64,000 nucleotides of DNA from Agrobacterium tumefaciens str. B6 (lineage in GTDB: Bacteria; Pseudomonadota; Alphaproteobacteria; Rhizobiales; Rhizobiaceae): contig NZ_LMVK01000050.1 in assembly GCF_001541315.1 (NCBI RefSeq), forward strand, positions 164,119 to 228,118, read 5' to 3'. The notes beneath the pieces are model-generated. The model made no database searches and was not told the DNA's origin. It worked only from the letters and a program-made list of their open reading frames with translations. Within the stretch, counting starts at the first letter, position 1; every line of letters starts with the position of its first letter. The position numbers were made by a program, and so were the translations under genes. This document shows, piece by piece, positions 8,057 through 16,490 of this stretch.

Positions 8057-9052
8057 ATGATCCCTGTCGCATTGCCCTCCGTCGAAGCGCTGCTTCTCCT
8101 TGCCTTCTTTCTCGTCACGACCCTTGTGTGGGTCGTCTGGACGTTGTTGCTGTTCGTCCGATACGTGAGCGGCCGCTGGAAGCGCCCGATGATCCTGCCT
8201 TACGGGCTGGTGACCGCCGTTGCGCTTTTCACGTTCTTTCGGTTCGGTGATTTTTATCTGCAGATGAGTGCTTACGACAGGGAAAGAGCGGCAAGCTATC
8301 GGCCGGAACTCTCCGAGCCGGCGCGCCTTGGCGGGATCGATATGCCCAAGGGTACGAAACTTGAACTGGCCATTGCCGATAGCAGGCAGGCCTTCAACCG
8401 GGCCGTGTTTCCGCATCCGGTGCGGATCGCTGATATCGATGCCATCGAGATCGCCCGTTATATCGCGATAAAGACCAATGAGAATTACGAAACGATCGGC
8501 TTTACCCCTGGCAACATGCGCATAACCGGCAATGGAGTGACCACCCAGAGCGGCTGGCGCTGCGACGCGACGCAGCCGGTTGAGTTCGATCTCTTGCCCG
8601 ATGGCGGCATTTCCGCCTTCAGCAAATGCATTCTCGCCGATGGCAATGTTGTCGACGGTATCAGCCTGCCGCAAGGCACGTCCCTGCGTGCCTCCACCGG
8701 TAATGTCTACACCGACGGCTTTGTCGATTCAGACAGATGGGTTCTCGACACGCCGCAGGAGCAGACCGTTCACATCGACAGTTTCGATCTTTCGGAAGTA
8801 ACGCTTGCCCTTGATGGCAACCAAAAACTCCACGAAATCAGCAGAGGTGTCCTGTCAAAAGATGCAACGCTCGGAACGCTTCACCATGCCGCCGGAACCA
8901 ATATTCGTTATAATGCCCGGCATCTTCGCAACGGCTATCCCGGCGCATGGTTGATAATCCCGCTTCTGCCTGCCCCCGATGCTCTACCGGTTCCGTCGCA
9001 TGATATTGTGCAGGGCAGGGACGGAAAGGTTCTGTCCACCTCTGCGGATTGA
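8057..9052 (+). CDS. Membrane-anchored protein of unknown function
   Basis: A 331-residue protein not recognised as any known family. The N-terminus contains two hydrophobic helices (LLLLAFFLVTTLVWVVWTLL, then ILPYGLVTAVALFTFFRF), followed by about 260 soluble residues with two cysteines (WRCDATQPV, SKCILADG), so the bulk probably faces the periplasm. ATG at 8057 is chosen over an in-frame TTG three codons earlier. It stands alone between the psicose operon and the convergent ectoine operon, 26 bp from the end of ehuA. Confidence 0.75.
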   Translation: MIPVALPSVEALLLLAFFLVTTLVWVVWTLLLFVRYVSGRWKRPMILPYGLVTAVALFTFFRFGDFYLQMSAYDRERAASYRPELSEPARLGGIDMPKGTKLELAIADSRQAFNRAVFPHPVRIADIDAIEIARYIAIKTNENYETIGFTPGNMRITGNGVTTQSGWRCDATQPVEFDLLPDGGISAFSKCILADGNVVDGISLPQGTSLRASTGNVYTDGFVDSDRWVLDTPQEQTVHIDSFDLSEVTLALDGNQKLHEISRGVLSKDATLGTLHHAAGTNIRYNARHLRNGYPGAWLIIPLLPAPDALPVPSHDIVQGRDGKVLSTSAD

Positions 9053-9078
9053 TTGCATGAGGGAGGGGCAACCAAAAT

Positions 9079-9858
9079 TCATCGCAAGACGGAAGCGAGA
9101 AATTCGCGTGTACGGTCTTCTTTCGGCTGGCCAAAAATCTCGTCCGGTTTTCCCTGTTCGCAGATACGGCCTTTGTCAAAGAAACAGACGCGGTCCGATA
9201 CTTCCCGGGCAAAGCGCATTTCGTGGGTGACGAGAAGCATCGTCAGATCATGCTCATGGGCCAGATCGCGGATGACGGACAGGACTTCCCCCACCAGTTG
9301 CGGATCCAGCGCCGAGGTCGGCTCATCGAAAAGCAGGACACGCGGACGCATGGCGAGCGAGCGGGCAATGGCGACACGCTGCTGTTGCCCACCGGAAAGC
9401 TGCACCGGATAATGGTCCTTCTTGTCCGCCAGCCCGACCATCTTCAGCAAGTCGATTGCGCGCGCTTCCGCCTCCGCGCGGCCGATGCCCAAAACCCGAA
9501 CCGGCGCCTCCACGATGTTGCGGAGCACCGTCATATGCGGAAAGAGATTGAAGCTCTGGAAAACCATGCCGACATGATTTCGGATCTGCCGCAGATGCTT
9601 TTCCGAGGCCTTGAAAGGGCCTTTGCCTCCTTGCTCATGGTAGGACATGTCGGCAAGGGTCAGCCTTCCCTCCTGGAACGGTTCCAGCGTCATGAGAATA
9701 CGCAGAACCGTCGACTTGCCGGAGCCGGACGGACCGATGAGGGTGACTTTTTCGCCCTTTGCCACGTTGAAATTGAACTGGTCGAGTACCGTCAAAATGC
9801 CGAAGCGCTTCGTGACATCGGAAAATTCGATCAGTGGCTGATTGGTGTTGTTTGTCAT
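9079..9858 (-). CDS. ehuA: Ectoine/hydroxyectoine ABC transporter ATP-binding protein
   Basis: A 259-residue polar-amino-acid-type ATPase with Walker A GPSGSGKST (42-50), Q-loop FQSFNLFPH, signature LSGGQQQRVAIA (from 154) and Walker B LLFDEPTSALD. It is the last gene of the ehuBCDA end of a long minus-strand operon and overlaps ehuD by 4 bp (ATGA). Its place beside a PAAT-type binding protein, two permeases and the eut/doe catabolic genes identifies it as EhuA. It drives uptake of ectoines used as nutrients. Confidence 0.93.
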   Translation of the reverse strand: MTNNTNQPLIEFSDVTKRFGILTVLDQFNFNVAKGEKVTLIGPSGSGKSTVLRILMTLEPFQEGRLTLADMSYHEQGGKGPFKASEKHLRQIRNHVGMVFQSFNLFPHMTVLRNIVEAPVRVLGIGRAEAEARAIDLLKMVGLADKKDHYPVQLSGGQQQRVAIARSLAMRPRVLLFDEPTSALDPQLVGEVLSVIRDLAHEHDLTMLLVTHEMRFAREVSDRVCFFDKGRICEQGKPDEIFGQPKEDRTREFLASVLR

Positions 9859-10547
9859 CGCAAGGGTATTCCTGCTTTTGGAAGCGCCCTTTGCAGGCGG
9901 CTGAGGCCTGCCGAGCAGATTATTGTCAGAAGGAGGAAGATCAGGCCGACAAGCGTCAGCGGCACCAGATATTCGAAGGTGCGTTCGCCGATCATATTGG
10001 CAAGCCCCATCATCTCGAGAACGGTGACGACGGAAAGCACCGGCGTTTCCTTGATCATGGCGACAAGATAGTTGCCCATCGCCGGAACGATGCGCGGGAT
10101 CGCCTGGGGAATGATGATGTCGCGATAGGTCTGCATAGGCGTCAGGTTCAGCGCCGTTGCCGCTTCCCACTGGCCGTGGTGCACCGCCTCTATGCCGCCG
10201 CGATAGACCTCGGAAGTATAGGCGGCATATTGCAGGCCAAGTGCTAACGCGCCGGTCAGAAAAGCGGGCAGAACGATGCCGAAATCCGGAAGCACGTAAT
10301 AAAGGAAGAAGAGCTGCACCAGAAGCGGCGTATCGCGAAGGAACTCGACAATCAGCGCGGTGGGCCAGGAGATCGTCTTGACGCGGCTGCGGCGCAGCAG
10401 CGCAAAGACAAGCCCCAGAACCAGCGCGATCGCAAAGCCTGCGGCGGCCGCTTTCAGCGTTACCGTCAGGCCAATCAGGATGATGGGCAGGATCGAGGTT
10501 GTGTAGGTGAGCCAGGTGGTCGTGTCCCATTCGTAACCATACATCAT
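9855..10547 (-). CDS. ehuD: Ectoine/hydroxyectoine ABC transporter permease EhuD
   Basis: A 230-residue HisM/GlnP-type permease with about five membrane segments. The inner-membrane coupling loop is visible as EAATALNLTPMQTYRDIIIPQA. The N-terminal MMYGYEWDTTTWLTY is tryptophan- and tyrosine-rich and precedes the first helix. Twelve bases separate it from ehuC, and it overlaps ehuA. With EhuC it forms the membrane channel for ectoine import. Confidence 0.92.
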   Translation of the reverse strand: MMYGYEWDTTTWLTYTTSILPIILIGLTVTLKAAAAGFAIALVLGLVFALLRRSRVKTISWPTALIVEFLRDTPLLVQLFFLYYVLPDFGIVLPAFLTGALALGLQYAAYTSEVYRGGIEAVHHGQWEAATALNLTPMQTYRDIIIPQAIPRIVPAMGNYLVAMIKETPVLSVVTVLEMMGLANMIGERTFEYLVPLTLVGLIFLLLTIICSAGLSRLQRALPKAGIPLR

Positions 10548-10559
10548 GACAGGATATCC

Positions 10560-11225
10560 TTACGAATGGCGGGTGCGCGGGAAGACGTTGCCGCGCCGCA
10601 CGAAGTGCTCGATCACCCGGATGACGACCATGAGGATCAGGGACATCGCGAAATAGCAAAGCAGCGTGATCGAATAGATGCTGGCGCTATCCAGCGTCAG
10701 GTTGCGGATCGACTGCGCCGCGAAGGTGAGGTCGGCAATGGAGATCAGTGACACGAGCGAGGAAAGCTTCAGCGTCTCGATCGCCAGATTGCCGAATGCC
10801 GGCATCATCTCAACAACGGCCTGCGGCAGCGAGATGCGAAAGAGCGTCTGCAGGCGTGTAAAATTCAGCGCTCTTGCTGCCTCCAGCTGCTGCACTGAGC
10901 CTGAAGACAGCGCGCCGCGAACGATTTCCGCGCCATAACCGCCGGCGTGGGCGGCAAGCACCAGCACACCCGTGGTGATCGGATCAAAACTCAACCCAAC
11001 CAGCGGCAGGGCGTAATAGAACCAGAAAAGCTGCACCAGCAGCGAGGTGCCGCGAAACACTTCCGTGTAACAGAGCGCGATGGCCGACAGGATCGGTCCT
11101 CCCTCGACGCGCAGAATGCCAAAGAAGAAGGCGAGAGCCGTGCCGACGACAAGGGCTGCCAGCGTGATCGTCATGGTGACGACGGCGCCTTGCCACAACA
11201 TCGGCAGGTAAGCGGTCATGTCCAT
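10560..11225 (-). CDS. ehuC: Ectoine/hydroxyectoine ABC transporter permease EhuC
   Basis: A 221-residue permease of the same family as EhuD (coupling loop EAARALNFTRLQTLFRISLP). The frame is open further upstream, but the residues before MDMTAYLPMLWQG are the out-of-frame tail of ehuB, so the ATG at 11225 (or the one two codons later at 11219) is the start. It is preceded by CTCGGGAAAA. The gene lies 61 bp after ehuB. Confidence 0.92.
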   Translation of the reverse strand: MDMTAYLPMLWQGAVVTMTITLAALVVGTALAFFFGILRVEGGPILSAIALCYTEVFRGTSLLVQLFWFYYALPLVGLSFDPITTGVLVLAAHAGGYGAEIVRGALSSGSVQQLEAARALNFTRLQTLFRISLPQAVVEMMPAFGNLAIETLKLSSLVSLISIADLTFAAQSIRNLTLDSASIYSITLLCYFAMSLILMVVIRVIEHFVRRGNVFPRTRHS

Positions 11226-11286
11226 CTGGAGTTTTCCCGAGTTCTTGATGAACGGCGCCCGGATATGCCCCGGGCGCCGGCTGGCA

Positions 11287-12138
11287 TTATTTGCCGGCGC
11301 AGAGATCGGCGACCTTCTTTTCGGCCGCTGCAGCGATACTCTGTTCGGAGAGGCCGTATTTGGCGAGGATTTTCTTGTAGTCCTCGGTCTTGCGGAATTC
11401 GACGAGCGCCGCGTTGAAGGCGTCACGCAACTCCTTGTCTTCCGGCCGGAAAGCAAAGCCGCCGTAATTGCGCACCGGCGCATCCTTCACAACGGGATCG
11501 ACGAAGGGCTTGACCTGCTCGACATTGGCCTGACCCTTGGCGAGTTCCGAAACCGTGAGCTCCGTGGCGGCATAGGCGTCGGCGCGGCTCTGTACGGTCG
11601 GAATGGCGTCGGCGTTGGCAGGGATGAACACGATCTGCTCTTCCTTGACGCCGACTGCGCGCAGGAAATCGACGTTGTTTGCGCCGGAAACAACGGCGAC
11701 CTTCAATGAGGGGTCCTTGGCGATATCGGCGTAGGTGGTAAGCTTTTTCGGATTTCCTTTCTTCACCAGCAGGCCTTCGCCATAGGACGAGTTCGGTTCG
11801 GTGAAGGCAACCTGCTTGCAGCGCTCGGGTGAGATGTTCTGTTCGGCGGCGGCAAAATCGAAGCGACGTGCCTTCAGGCCGGGGATCAGCGTGCCGAATG
11901 GCGTCACCGTCCAGTTGACCTCTTCGATGCCCATCGATTTCAGGACAGCATTCGCCACATCCGGGCCGATGCCGGCGGAGGTGCCGTCGGGCTGCATGTA
12001 GGAATAGGGCACTTCATTGGCCGTTGCGGCACGGATATAGCCCTGGCTCTTGACGTCTTCGACAGTCAAGGCGCTGGCCGCCGTCATGCCAATGGTGAGA
12101 GCGAGGGCGGAAAGCCCGGCAATTCTGGTCATACGCAT
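11287..12138 (-). CDS. ehuB: Ectoine/hydroxyectoine-binding periplasmic protein
   Basis: A 283-residue solute-binding protein of the polar amino acid family. The start at 12138 has a strong GAGGAG eight bases upstream and opens a signal peptide (MRMTRIAGLSALALTIGMT, cleavage after ASA). Aromatic residues in the first lobe (VPYSYMQPDG, VNWTVTPFG) fit the aromatic cage that binds ectoines in EhuB. It follows doeB by 61 bp in the same operon, so uptake and catabolism genes are co-transcribed. Confidence 0.92.
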   Translation of the reverse strand: MRMTRIAGLSALALTIGMTAASALTVEDVKSQGYIRAATANEVPYSYMQPDGTSAGIGPDVANAVLKSMGIEEVNWTVTPFGTLIPGLKARRFDFAAAEQNISPERCKQVAFTEPNSSYGEGLLVKKGNPKKLTTYADIAKDPSLKVAVVSGANNVDFLRAVGVKEEQIVFIPANADAIPTVQSRADAYAATELTVSELAKGQANVEQVKPFVDPVVKDAPVRNYGGFAFRPEDKELRDAFNAALVEFRKTEDYKKILAKYGLSEQSIAAAAEKKVADLCAGK

Positions 12139-12199
12139 GTTCTTACTCCTCTGGTTGGGTTGCGTGGTCCGTTTTCGGATCTCACGATGGTTCTTCTGG

Positions 12200-13213
12200 T
12201 TAGGTATTCTCCGTGACCGTGGCGATGACGGAAAGGCAGTCTCCGGCCTTGATGAGGCCGGGAACGTGACGGGCGGCAAGCACGCCATTGATGGAAGCGC
12301 GGTAATCAACCGGCGCAAGACCGGTTTTTCCAATGGGATAAACCAGGGCGACCGTTTCACCTGCCATAACCGCGTCTCCCAGATCGCGGACAAAGGCGAC
12401 GAGCCCGTCGTCCTCGGCAAAGGTGAAACAATCGCTGGAGGGCATGTCCAGCCAGCGGCTTGGCGTCGCCACCGGTGCGCCGGCGAGGATGCCGGCATGG
12501 CAGAGCAGATTGACAATGCCTTTGCGGGCGATGTCGATCGATTTCGCGCTCGCCGTCCCCGCGCCGCCGAGCTCGGTGGTGACAAAGACCTTGCCCAATT
12601 CCTCAACGGTCGTGTCGAGCATGCCGACGGCGTCAATCTCCAGCATCTTCATCGAATAGGGCGCGGCAAAAGCCGCCACCGCTTCAAAACACCGGGCCTC
12701 CTGCGTTTTGTCGGATAATTCGTGAGCTGCGGCATAGGGCAGGAAATCAAGCGTCCTGCCGCCGGAATGAAAATCGAGAACGATATCCGCAAGCGGTATC
12801 AGATGGCGGGTGACATAATCGGCAATCTTCTCCGTCACCGTGCCGTCAGGGCGGCCGGGAAAGCTGCGGTTCAGGTTTCCCCGGTCGATCGGCGAGGTGC
12901 GCGTTCCCGCGCGAAAGGCGGGATAGTTGAGTGCCGGCACGATGATGATGCGGCCGCTTACCTCTTCCGGATCGAGTTTATGGGCGAGTTCGAACAGGGC
13001 GGCCGGCCCCTCATATTCGTCGCCATGATTGGCTCCGGTCAAAAGCGCCGTCGGCCCCTCGCCATTGGCGATGACGCAGATCGGGATCATCACCGAACCC
13101 CAGGCGCTGTCATCGCGGCTGTATGGCAGGCGCAGATGACCGTGCTGCACGCCCTTCGCATCGAAATCGACGGAGGGTGTGATGGGTGAGGGGCGTAGCG
13201 CGGTGCTCAACAT
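12200..13213 (-). CDS. doeB: N-acetyl-L-2,4-diaminobutyrate deacetylase (DoeB/EutE)
   Basis: A 337-residue zinc hydrolase of the succinylglutamate desuccinylase/aspartoacylase family. The zinc ligands are recognisable as H63 and E66 (GANHGDEYEGP) and H149 (LDFHSGG), with the likely catalytic E214 (VTTELGG). In ectoine breakdown this enzyme removes the acetyl group from N-alpha-acetyl-diaminobutyrate made by DoeA, giving diaminobutyrate and acetate. Only four bases separate it from the doeA stop codon. In rhizobia the same gene is often called eutE. Confidence 0.92.
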   Translation of the reverse strand: MLSTALRPSPITPSVDFDAKGVQHGHLRLPYSRDDSAWGSVMIPICVIANGEGPTALLTGANHGDEYEGPAALFELAHKLDPEEVSGRIIIVPALNYPAFRAGTRTSPIDRGNLNRSFPGRPDGTVTEKIADYVTRHLIPLADIVLDFHSGGRTLDFLPYAAAHELSDKTQEARCFEAVAAFAAPYSMKMLEIDAVGMLDTTVEELGKVFVTTELGGAGTASAKSIDIARKGIVNLLCHAGILAGAPVATPSRWLDMPSSDCFTFAEDDGLVAFVRDLGDAVMAGETVALVYPIGKTGLAPVDYRASINGVLAARHVPGLIKAGDCLSVIATVTENT

Positions 13214-13217
13214 CGTC

Positions 13218-14396
13218 TCAGCCTTTCACGAAGAGTTGCCGCGGCACATTGGAAAGGCATTCGACACCGGTTTCGGTGATTGCGATGCTTTCGGTGATTT
13301 CGAGTCCCATGTCCTCCAGCCAGAGGCCGGTCATGAAATGGAACGTCATGCCGGGCTTCAGCTCGGTGCGGTCGCCCGGCCGCAGGCTCATGGTGCGCTC
13401 GCCCCAATCGGGCGGATAGGAAAGGCCGATCGGATAACCGGTGCGGTTGTCCTTGATGATCCCGTATTTTTTCAGCACGGCGAAAAACGCATTGGCGATG
13501 TCTTCGCAGGTGTTGCCCGGCTTCGCTGCGGAAAGACCGGCCTCCATGCCCTCAAGCGTTGCCTTCTCCGCATCGAGAAACGCCTGCGTCGGCTTGCCGA
13601 GAAAGACGGTGCGCGATAGCGGGCAGTGGTAACGCCGGTAAGCGCCGGCGATTTCGAAGAAGGTGCCTTCTCCCAAGCGCATCGGCTTGTCGTCCCATGT
13701 CAGATGCGGTGCGGATGCGTCTGCGCCCGAGGGAAGGAGGGGCACGATGGCGGGATAGTCTCCACCGAACTCGGCGGTGCCACGAATGCCGGCATCGTAT
13801 ATTTCGGCCACGAGGTCGCATTTGCGCATGCCCGGTTCAACCACGTCGACGATACGTTTGTGCATCAGTTCGACGATCTTGCCTGCCTTGCGCATATAAT
13901 CGAGTTCGGTCGGGCTTTTGACCGCGCGCTGCCAGTTTGCGAGACCGGCGGCATCCCTGAAACGGGCGTTCGGCAGATGTTTCTGCAGCGATGCGAAGGC
14001 GGCGGCCGAGAAATAATAATTGTCCATCTCGACGCCGACCGTCAGGCCGGACCATCCCCTCTCCTGGATGATCTCGGACAGCAGGTCCATCGGGTGCCGT
14101 TCTGTGGATTGAACGTAGTGGTCCGGGTAACCGATGATGTTGTCATGGGCGAGATACGCCGTGCGCCTGGCGCCATTGGCGTCCTGCTTGCGTCCGTACC
14201 AGATCGGCTCGCCATCCGGCGGCACCAGCACGCATTGATGCACGTAGAAGGACCAGCCGTCATAACCGGTCAGCCAATGCATGTTGGACGGGTCGGTCAC
14301 AATGAGAAGATCGATCCCGGCCTTGTCCATGGCATTGCGGGTTTTAGACAGGCGCGCGGCATATTCCTCGCGCGTAAAGTTCAGCGTTACGCTCAC
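13218..14396 (-). CDS. doeA: Ectoine hydrolase (DoeA/EutD), M24 peptidase fold
   Basis: A 392-residue pita-bread (M24, creatinase/prolidase-like) protein that opens the ectoine ring to N-alpha-acetyl-diaminobutyrate. The creatinase-type N-domain (LIVTDPSNMHWLTGYDGWSF) is followed by the catalytic domain (VGVEMDNYYFSAAAF ... GTFFEIAGAYRRYHCPLSRT ... TFHFMTGLW). The start is GTG at 14396, overlapping the eutC stop by 4 bp. Its place between eutC and doeB is the standard rhizobial order. Confidence 0.93.
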   Translation of the reverse strand: MSVTLNFTREEYAARLSKTRNAMDKAGIDLLIVTDPSNMHWLTGYDGWSFYVHQCVLVPPDGEPIWYGRKQDANGARRTAYLAHDNIIGYPDHYVQSTERHPMDLLSEIIQERGWSGLTVGVEMDNYYFSAAAFASLQKHLPNARFRDAAGLANWQRAVKSPTELDYMRKAGKIVELMHKRIVDVVEPGMRKCDLVAEIYDAGIRGTAEFGGDYPAIVPLLPSGADASAPHLTWDDKPMRLGEGTFFEIAGAYRRYHCPLSRTVFLGKPTQAFLDAEKATLEGMEAGLSAAKPGNTCEDIANAFFAVLKKYGIIKDNRTGYPIGLSYPPDWGERTMSLRPGDRTELKPGMTFHFMTGLWLEDMGLEITESIAITETGVECLSNVPRQLFVKG

Positions 14397-15406
14397 GCTG
14401 CGTCTCCCATTTTTATGGCGTTTTCGATGATTTGGCCGCTCTTGGCCTCCTTTGCGCGTGCAAAGGCGAGATTGGCGATGGCCGTGTCCTGCACCCCGGT
14501 GCCCGTGAGATCGGCAAAGGTGATGTCTTTGGTCGAAACACGACCCGGCAGCCTGCCGGCAATGACGTCCCCAAGTTCGGCGAAGTGCTGATCCGACGCG
14601 GCGCGCCCGGCGGCGATGGCGTGATGCAACTCACCGAGAATACGGGTTTGCGAGAGCCGGTCCGCGACGTATCGCGCCCTGCCGAATACGGTCGGATCGA
14701 TCTCGTTCTTGTGTTCGGCGTCCGACCCCATGGCGGTCAGATGCTGACCTTCTTCCAGCCAGTCGGCAAGAAGGATCGGCTTTTCGGCCGGTGTGGTGGT
14801 CACGATGATATCGGCGCCGCGAATGGCTGTCTGCGGATCGGCCACGGCGGTCACCTCAATGCCGTATTCCCGGGCCAAATCGCCCGAAAGTCTCCCAGCC
14901 TTGTCATGGTCGCGCGCCCAGATTCGCGCAGACCGGATCGGGCGCACCAGCATCAGGGCTTCGAGTTGCAGACGGGCCTGCATGCCGGCTCCGAAGAGGG
15001 CGACGACGGAAGCATCTTTGCGGGCGAGATGTCGTGCCGCGACTGCGCCTGCTGCTGCGGTGCGCACATCGGTGAGATAGCCATTGTCGAGGAGAAGGGC
15101 CTGCACCAGCCCGGTTTTCGCGCTGAAGAGGATCATCAGGCCGTTCAGGCTTGGCAGACCAAGCTTCGGATTATCGAAGAAACCGGGGCTGACCTTGATG
15201 GCGAAACCGTCAAAGCCCGGCACATAAGCCGTCTTGACATCCACCTCGCCGCGAAACTCAGGAATATCGAGGCGCAGGATCGGCGGCATGGCGACAGTCC
15301 CCGTGGCGAGAGCCGCAAAGGCCCGCTCCACGCAATCGACTGCGGAAAGATCCAGCTTGACGATGGCGCGCAGGTCTTTTTCCGTCAGGATGGTAACGTG
15401 GCTCAT
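14393..15406 (-). CDS. eutC: Ornithine cyclodeaminase/mu-crystallin family protein EutC
   Basis: A 337-residue NAD(P)-binding protein of the ornithine cyclodeaminase family with the Rossmann motif VVALFGAGMQARLQLEAL and the family segment LTDVRTAAAGAVAARHLA. In ectoine gene clusters EutC works with EutA and EutB in removing the hydroxyl group of 5-hydroxyectoine; its exact reaction is not settled. It overlaps eutB and doeA by ATGA and GTGA, so translation is tightly coupled. Confidence 0.9.
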   Translation of the reverse strand: MSHVTILTEKDLRAIVKLDLSAVDCVERAFAALATGTVAMPPILRLDIPEFRGEVDVKTAYVPGFDGFAIKVSPGFFDNPKLGLPSLNGLMILFSAKTGLVQALLLDNGYLTDVRTAAAGAVAARHLARKDASVVALFGAGMQARLQLEALMLVRPIRSARIWARDHDKAGRLSGDLAREYGIEVTAVADPQTAIRGADIIVTTTPAEKPILLADWLEEGQHLTAMGSDAEHKNEIDPTVFGRARYVADRLSQTRILGELHHAIAAGRAASDQHFAELGDVIAGRLPGRVSTKDITFADLTGTGVQDTAIANLAFARAKEAKSGQIIENAIKMGDAA

Positions 15407-16422
15407 GCGGCTCCCCCGTCGATGATCCTCTTGTGAACCGCCGGATCGATGTTCCCGCCCGAAACGATGATGGCGGTCGGGCCGGTGATGTCGATCTTGC
15501 CGGAGAGGATGGCTGCGAAACCAACGGCCGCCGCGCCCTCCACCGTCAACCCTTCTTTCTGTGCGGCGTGGCAAATGCCGGCCGCGATTTCGTCCTCCGA
15601 GACCAGCACGATGTCATCGAGCAGTTCGCGGCACAGCGCGAAGGTCACGCGGTTCGCCAGACCAATCCCGCCGCCAAGCGAATCCGCCAGGGTTTCTTCT
15701 TCCTTGACAGAGATCGGTCGGCCGGCGGCGACCGACGCGTGCATGGCTGCGCCCCGCTCCATGGAGATGCCGATGACCCGGGCCTGCGGTTTCAGCGCCT
15801 TGACAGCAACGGCAATGCCGCCCGCAAGGCCTCCGCCTGAGAGAGGGATGAGTACAGCGGACAGATCGGGCATATCCTCGATAATCTCGATGCCGATCGT
15901 CCCTTGGCCTGCCACGACGTCTGGATCATCAAAAGGCGGGATCGCAGTCAGGCCGTTGCTTGCGGTCAGGCGCTCCACTTCCTCCTGCGCGTTATCCTGG
16001 GACATGCCGATGATCCGGATATCTGCGCCGAGCGCACGGATGGCTTCGACCTTGTTCGCCGGCACGAGTGCCGACATGCAGATCGTGGCGGGAATTTCGA
16101 GCTTGCGCGCCGCAAAAGCAACCGCGCGGCCATGATTGCCGGTGGAGGCGGTGACGAGGCCGCGTCTGCGCGCACCGTCATCAAGCGAAAGGACGGCGTT
16201 CATTGCGCCGCGCAGTTTGAAGGCGCCGATGGGCTGCAGCGTCTCCAGCTTGAGATGAACGGGGTGACCGCAGCGTTCCGACAGATTGTCCGAGTAAACC
16301 AGCGGGGTGCGTTCCACCTGTCCTGCAAGCCGCGATGCAGCCTGCCTGATCGCGGCCAGCGAGACCGGAAGCGGATTTTTTCCAGCGGATATGGACAGGT
16401 TTTCGCTCTTCATGATTGTCAT
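15403..16422 (-). CDS. eutB: Threonine dehydratase-like protein EutB (hydroxyectoine utilisation)
   Basis: A 339-residue fold-type II PLP enzyme. The PLP lysine is K69 in QPIGAFKLRGA, the N-loop is STGNHGRAVAFAA, and the glycine-rich phosphate loop is PLSGGGLAGG. In ectoine clusters EutB is assigned to dehydration steps in hydroxyectoine breakdown. Two in-frame ATGs (16422 and 16413) compete and neither has a strong ribosome-binding site; the first is used. It heads the catabolic-importer operon and follows enuR by 68 bp. Confidence 0.9.
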   Translation of the reverse strand: MTIMKSENLSISAGKNPLPVSLAAIRQAASRLAGQVERTPLVYSDNLSERCGHPVHLKLETLQPIGAFKLRGAMNAVLSLDDGARRRGLVTASTGNHGRAVAFAARKLEIPATICMSALVPANKVEAIRALGADIRIIGMSQDNAQEEVERLTASNGLTAIPPFDDPDVVAGQGTIGIEIIEDMPDLSAVLIPLSGGGLAGGIAVAVKALKPQARVIGISMERGAAMHASVAAGRPISVKEEETLADSLGGGIGLANRVTFALCRELLDDIVLVSEDEIAAGICHAAQKEGLTVEGAAAVGFAAILSGKIDITGPTAIIVSGGNIDPAVHKRIIDGGAA

Positions 16423-16451
16423 GTTGAGAGCGAACTAAAATCATGTCAATT

Positions 16452-16481
16452 ATTATATTGTAATGATTCAATGATTTTCAA
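16452..16481 (-). promoter_or_regulatory. Candidate sigma70 promoter in front of eutB
   Basis: On the minus strand the short enuR-eutB gap contains TTGAAA (16481-16476), 18 bases, and a consensus TATAAT (16457-16452). Two direct copies of the heptamer read as AATGATT on the plus strand (16462-16468 and 16470-16476) lie in the spacer, where a regulator such as EnuR could bind. If real, the catabolic and import genes can be transcribed separately from enuR. Confidence 0.55.
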
Positions 16482-16490
16482 CCGGCCGCT

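Noticed and set aside
10560..11483. Longer version of ehuC starting at 11483
   Set aside because: The extra N-terminal residues are the out-of-frame reading of the ehuB 3' end; family length and hydrophobic start agree with 11225.
13626..14591. 321-residue plus-strand frame in the ectoine operon
   Set aside because: Antisense of doeA and eutC, which carry clear catalytic motifs; no motif in the plus frame.
14432..15436. 334-residue plus-strand frame
   Set aside because: Antisense of eutC; no domain or start signal.
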